Source: Comamonas sp. SCN 67-35 (lineage in GTDB: Bacteria; Pseudomonadota; Gammaproteobacteria; Burkholderiales; Burkholderiaceae_C). From it: a DNA stretch of 64,000 nucleotides. Both the position numbers and the translations under genes were made by a program. A model generated the notes under the pieces. The model was not told the origin of the DNA. It saw nothing but the letters and a program-made list of their open reading frames with translations, and did not search any database. Where the stretch lies: NCBI GenBank assembly GCA_001725255.1, contig MEFV01000002.1, positions 1-64,000 of the forward strand. The letters run 5' to 3'. Every line of letters begins with the position of its first letter. Within the stretch, counting starts at the first letter, position 1. Shown one piece after another: positions 58,409 to 64,000 of this stretch.

Positions 58409-58412
<4 letters not shown>
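57483..58412 (+). CDS. 6-PGDH-like NAD(P) dehydrogenase with DUF1932
   Basis: This 309-aa protein has an N-terminal Rossmann fold (VGLVGYGEVGRILAEDLR, FVISAVTASQTVAVAQAC, FYLDFNSASPGAKQQ) of the 3-hydroxyisobutyrate/6-phosphogluconate dehydrogenase type and a C-terminal DUF1932-like helical domain with the catalytic-type lysine in SATKMCRSVMIKGLEAM. Its reaction is not known. It is translationally coupled to pmdD (ATGA overlap) and sits where the operon should hold only pathway enzymes. It could interconvert a keto and hydroxy acid of the pathway. Confidence 0.85.
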
Positions 58413-60697
<2,285 letters not shown>

Positions 60698-60712
60698 AAA
60701 AGGAAAATTCCC

Positions 60713-61672
60713 ATGACCCAAACCATCAGGGTGGCGCTGGCAGGCGCCGGGGCCTTCGGCATCAAGCATCTGGACGGCATTCAGAAGATAGACGGTGTCG
60801 AAGTCGTTTCGCTCGTCGGCCGCAGGCTGGAGCCAACGCAGGAGGTGGCGAAGAAGTACGGCATAGGCCACGTCGCGACCGAACTGTCCGAGGCGCTCGC
60901 GCGCCCCGAGGTCGATGCCGTGATCCTGTGCACGCCCACGCAGATGCATGCGGCGCAGGCCATCGAGTGCCTGCAGGCGGGCAAGCACGTGCAGGTGGAA
61001 ATTCCGTTGTGCGACAAGCTGGCCGACGGTCAGCGCGTGCTGGACGCACAACAACGGGCCGGGCGCATCGCCATGGTCGGGCACACGCGCCGCTTCAACC
61101 CCAGCCACCAGTGGGTGCACAAGAAGATTGCCGCGGGCGAGTTCCACATCCAGCAGATGGACGTGCAGACCTACTTCTTTCGCCGCACCAACACCAACGC
61201 GCTGGGTCAGCCGCGCTCATGGACCGATCACCTGCTGTGGCACCACGCCGCGCACACGGTCGATCTGTTCGCGTACCAGGCGGGCAGCCCCATCGTGCAG
61301 GCCAACGCCCTCCAGGGGCCGATCCACCCGCAGCTCGGCATCGCGATGGACATGAGCATCCAGCTCAAGGCGGCCAATGGCGCGATCTGCACGCTCAGCC
61401 TCTCGTTCAACAACGACGGGCCGCTGGGCACGTTCTTCCGCTACATCGGCGACACCGGCACGTACCTGGCGCGCTACGACGACCTGGTCACCGGCAGGGA
61501 CGAGAAGATTGACGTCTCCAAAGTGGACGTGTCGATGAACGGCATCGAACTGCAGGACCGCGAATTCTTCGCCGCGATCCGCGAAGGGCGTGAACCCAAC
61601 GCCAGCGTCCGGCAGGTCTTCGGCTGCTACCAGGTGCTGCACGACCTGCAGCGGCAACTCACGGCTCCATAG
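60713..61672 (+). CDS. pmdC: 4-carboxy-2-hydroxymuconate-6-semialdehyde dehydrogenase
   Basis: This 319-aa Gfo/Idh/MocA-family oxidoreductase (LigC/PmdC) oxidises the hemiacetal form of the ring-cleavage product to 2-pyrone-4,6-dicarboxylate. The Rossmann motif is RVALAGAGAFGIKHLDGIQ, with DAVILCTPTQMHAAQAIECL and VQVEIPLCDKLADG, and active-site FFRRTNTNALGQPRSWTDHL. It is the last gene of the pmd operon proper. Confidence 0.95.
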   Translation: MTQTIRVALAGAGAFGIKHLDGIQKIDGVEVVSLVGRRLEPTQEVAKKYGIGHVATELSEALARPEVDAVILCTPTQMHAAQAIECLQAGKHVQVEIPLCDKLADGQRVLDAQQRAGRIAMVGHTRRFNPSHQWVHKKIAAGEFHIQQMDVQTYFFRRTNTNALGQPRSWTDHLLWHHAAHTVDLFAYQAGSPIVQANALQGPIHPQLGIAMDMSIQLKAANGAICTLSLSFNNDGPLGTFFRYIGDTGTYLARYDDLVTGRDEKIDVSKVDVSMNGIELQDREFFAAIREGREPNASVRQVFGCYQVLHDLQRQLTAP

Positions 61673-61685
61673 GACTTTGGCATCC

Positions 61686-63578
61686 ATGCAGTTTCACCAC
61701 CACGGCTATGTCTCCGGCGACCCGCGCATCCAGCCTGCGGCGGGTGTCGGCATTGATCGTCCGGCGCAGATCCCCGGGAAGGTCGATGTGCTGATCGTCG
61801 GCGCGGGTCCGGCCGGGATGATCCTGGCGGCGCAGCTCGCGCAGTTTCCCGGTATCACCACGCGCATCGTCGAGCGGCGCGCGGGCCGTCTGGAAATCGG
61901 GCAGGCCGACGGCATCCAGAAGCGCAGCGTCGAGACCTTTGAGGCTTTCGGTTTCGCCGACGAGATCGTCGCCGAGGGCTGCGAGGTCACGCAGACGGTG
62001 TTCTGGAAGCCCGACCCGGCCAACCCGGCCCGCATCGTTCGCACCTCGCGCGAGCCCGAGGACGAGCACGACACCAGCGAGTACCCGCACATCCTGGTGA
62101 ACCAGGCGCGCGTGCTCGATTATTTCGAGCAGGCGATGCAGCGCGCGCCCACGCGCATGCGGCCCGACTACGGGCTGGAATTCGTTGGCCTGGACGTGGC
62201 GGCGACGGGCGAATACCCGGTGGCGGTGACGCTGCGCCACACCGCCGGGGATCTGACGGGCCAGACCCGCGTGGTGCAGGCCCGGTACGTGGTGGGCACC
62301 GACGGCGCGCACAGCCGCGTGCGCGGCGCCATCGGCTGCCGTTTCACGGGCGGCGCGTCCAACCACGCCTGGGGCGTGATGGATCTGCTGGCGGTGACGG
62401 ACTTCCCCGACACCCGCACCAAGTGCGTGATCAAGTCCGAGGACCAGGGCAGCATCCTGCTCATCCCGCGCGAGGGCGGCTTCATGTTCCGCCTCTACGT
62501 CGATCTGGGCGAGGTCGATCCCGAGGCGCGCAGCAGCATCCGCCAGACCACGGTGGAGCAGACCATCGCGCGGGCGCAGGCCATCCTTCGGCCCTATGTG
62601 CTGGATGTGCGCCACGTGGCCTGGTACAGCGTCTATGAGGTGGGCCACCGCGTCTGTGATCGTTTCGACGACGTGCCGCCCGATCAGGCAGGCCGGCGCA
62701 TGCCGCGCGTGTTCATCGCGGGCGATGCCAGCCACACGCACAGCGCCAAGGCGGGGCAGGGCATGAACGTGTCCATGCAGGACGGCTTCAACCTCGGCTG
62801 GAAACTTGCGCACGTGCTCGAAGGCCGCAGTCCCGAGAACCTGCTGGCCAGCTATTCGGCCGAGCGCCAGGTGATCGGCCAGAACATCATCGACTTCGAC
62901 AAGCGCTGGGCCACGACGATGGCCACGCCGCCCGAGCAGTTCGGCAGTCCGCACGAGGTCGAAGCCGCGTATGCGCAAATCACCGAATTCGCCCAGGGCT
63001 TCATGACGCAGTACGCGCCGTCGCTCATCACGGGCGGTGGCGAGCACCAGCACCTGGCAGCGGGATTGCCCATCGGCAAGCGCTTTCATTCCGCGCGCGT
63101 GACGCGCGTGGCCGATGCCAGGCCGCTGCACCTGGGCCATCAGGCGCGGGCCGACGGGCGCTGGCGGCTCTATGTGTTTGCCGATGCGGCGCGCGCGGGC
63201 GAAGCCTCGCCCACCACCGCGCTGGCCACGTGGCTGGCCGAGGCCGCCGATTCGCCGCTGCGCGCCTGCACGCCCGCGGGGCTGGACGCGAACGCCTGGT
63301 TCGACGTGAAGGTCATCTACCAGCAACCGCACACCGAGGTGGATATCGCGCATGTCCCCGATGCCTTCAAGCCGCGTGTCGGTCCATGGCAGCTCGTCGA
63401 TCACGAAAACGTGTTCGCTGCGCTGGCCGATGAGGACATCTTCGCGCAGCGCGCGATCAGCCGCGAGGGCGCGCTCGTGCTGGTGCGCCCCGACCAGTAC
63501 GTGGCGCACGTGCTGCCGCTCTCGGCCACGGCCGAGCTCGCCGCGTTCTTGCCCGGTTTCATGCGCTCGCGCGCCTGA
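61686..63578 (+). CDS. mobA: 3-hydroxybenzoate 4-monooxygenase
   Basis: This 630-aa FAD monooxygenase of the phenol-hydroxylase-like group has FAD motif [19 protein letters not shown], the DG motif YVVGTDGAHSRVRGAIG, and the GD motif FIAGDASHTHSAKAGQGMNV, plus the C-terminal thioredoxin-like domain expected at this length. MobA of Comamonas makes protocatechuate from 3-hydroxybenzoate. The position right after pmdC supports this over a phenol hydroxylase role. It lies 13 bp after pmdC. Confidence 0.9.
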   Translation: MQFHHHGYVSGDPRIQPAAGVGIDRPAQIPGKVDVLIVGAGPAGMILAAQLAQFPGITTRIVERRAGRLEIGQADGIQKRSVETFEAFGFADEIVAEGCEVTQTVFWKPDPANPARIVRTSREPEDEHDTSEYPHILVNQARVLDYFEQAMQRAPTRMRPDYGLEFVGLDVAATGEYPVAVTLRHTAGDLTGQTRVVQARYVVGTDGAHSRVRGAIGCRFTGGASNHAWGVMDLLAVTDFPDTRTKCVIKSEDQGSILLIPREGGFMFRLYVDLGEVDPEARSSIRQTTVEQTIARAQAILRPYVLDVRHVAWYSVYEVGHRVCDRFDDVPPDQAGRRMPRVFIAGDASHTHSAKAGQGMNVSMQDGFNLGWKLAHVLEGRSPENLLASYSAERQVIGQNIIDFDKRWATTMATPPEQFGSPHEVEAAYAQITEFAQGFMTQYAPSLITGGGEHQHLAAGLPIGKRFHSARVTRVADARPLHLGHQARADGRWRLYVFADAARAGEASPTTALATWLAEAADSPLRACTPAGLDANAWFDVKVIYQQPHTEVDIAHVPDAFKPRVGPWQLVDHENVFAALADEDIFAQRAISREGALVLVRPDQYVAHVLPLSATAELAAFLPGFMRSRA

Positions 63579-63623
63579 AGCCGCCGTCGCTTTCGTTCAC
63601 CACTTCAACCACAGGAGACTTCC

Positions 63624-64000
63624 ATGCGATTCGTCAAAACCGTGATTCAGGCCACGCTGGTGGCCAGCGCGCTCGCCAGCGCCGGGCTGGCCCAGGCCAA
63701 GGACCTGACCATAGGCCTGGTGCTGTCGGTGTCCGGCCCGTTCGCCGACTACGGCAAGCAGATCAAGCATGGCATCGACGTCTACATGGCGCAGCACGGC
63801 GACACCGTGGCCGGGCGCAAGGTCAAGCTCATCGTCAAGGACGACACCGGCATGGCGCCGCAGGTGGCCAAGCGCATGGCGCAGGAGCTGCTGGTGAATG
63901 ACAAGGTGGACATCCTCGCCGGGTTCGACCTCACGCCCAACGCCTTCTCGGCCGCGCCGCTGGCCACTCAGGCCAAGGTGCCCATGGTGGTGATGAACGC
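63624..64000 (+). CDS. Liv-type substrate-binding protein, 3' end cut off
   Basis: The first 125 residues are present. A Sec signal peptide (RFVKTVIQATLVASALASAG, cleavage after AQA) is followed by KDLTIGLVLSVSGPFADYGK, the type 1 periplasmic-binding fold of branched-chain amino acid importers. AGGAGA precedes the ATG. It follows mobA by 45 bp, so it is likely part of an uptake system for hydroxybenzoates or related acids, whose other genes lie beyond the window. Confidence 0.9.
   Translation, partial: MRFVKTVIQATLVASALASAGLAQAKDLTIGLVLSVSGPFADYGKQIKHGIDVYMAQHGDTVAGRKVKLIVKDDTGMAPQVAKRMAQELLVNDKVDILAGFDLTPNAFSAAPLATQAKVPMVVMN

Overview
The window is high-GC DNA from a betaproteobacterium, most likely a Comamonadaceae member (Comamonas/Acidovorax-like). 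This rests on gene order: an aph/dmp-type phenol operon with divergent sigma54 and GntR regulators, a pmd-type protocatechuate 4,5-cleavage operon, and small dispersed palindromes that I recall as typical of that family. No database search was possible, so names rest on motifs, lengths and synteny.

Region 1 (1-15643) is a complete type I-F CRISPR-Cas locus on the minus strand. It has cas1, a cas2-3 fusion, csy1-csy2-csy3-csy4, a leader with two IHF consensus sites, and an array of 99 identical repeats and 98 spacers. Between cas2-3 and csy1, in the opposite orientation, lies a higBA toxin-antitoxin pair. Between higB and csy1 sits the most interesting element of the window: a two-repeat, one-spacer mini-CRISPR on the plus strand (mature RNA about 10340-10398). 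Its first 16 spacer bases match, next to a CC PAM, exactly the stretch between the predicted -10 and -35 boxes of the csy1 promoter. It looks like a CreR/CreA-type RNA that guides the Csy complex to its own promoter, here wired next to a protein toxin-antitoxin pair.

Region 2 (15955-20218) holds a DMT exporter, an M48 metalloprotease, and two regulators of phenol catabolism: an AphS-like GntR repressor and a DmpR/AphR-like sigma54 activator.

Region 3 (20402-41306) is the phenol catabolic block. A sigma54 promoter with upstream activator sites drives the six-gene phenol hydroxylase dmpKLMNOP. A convergent LysR gene follows, then two homologous promoters, one before a small membrane monooxygenase-like gene and one before the meta-pathway operon: ferredoxin, catechol 2,3-dioxygenase, HbpS-like protein, dmpC, D, E, F, G, a chemoreceptor, dmpH and dmpI. 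It ends with a complete LivKGFHM-type ABC importer.

Region 4 (41385-51729) is mostly housekeeping: a SulP transporter, nadB, a fused pabB-pabC gene, nadA, nadC, thiC under a TPP riboswitch, and a metallo-beta-lactamase-fold hydrolase. A GAACT pentanucleotide tract separates convergent nadB and pabBC.

Region 5 (51770-64000) handles hydroxybenzoates. pobA and the divergent IclR-type pobR make protocatechuate from 4-hydroxybenzoate, and mobA makes it from 3-hydroxybenzoate. A pmdEF-x-DABC operon, with its LysR regulator and an odd signal-less periplasmic-binding-protein homologue, cleaves protocatechuate by the 4,5-route. A Liv-type substrate-binding protein runs off the end.
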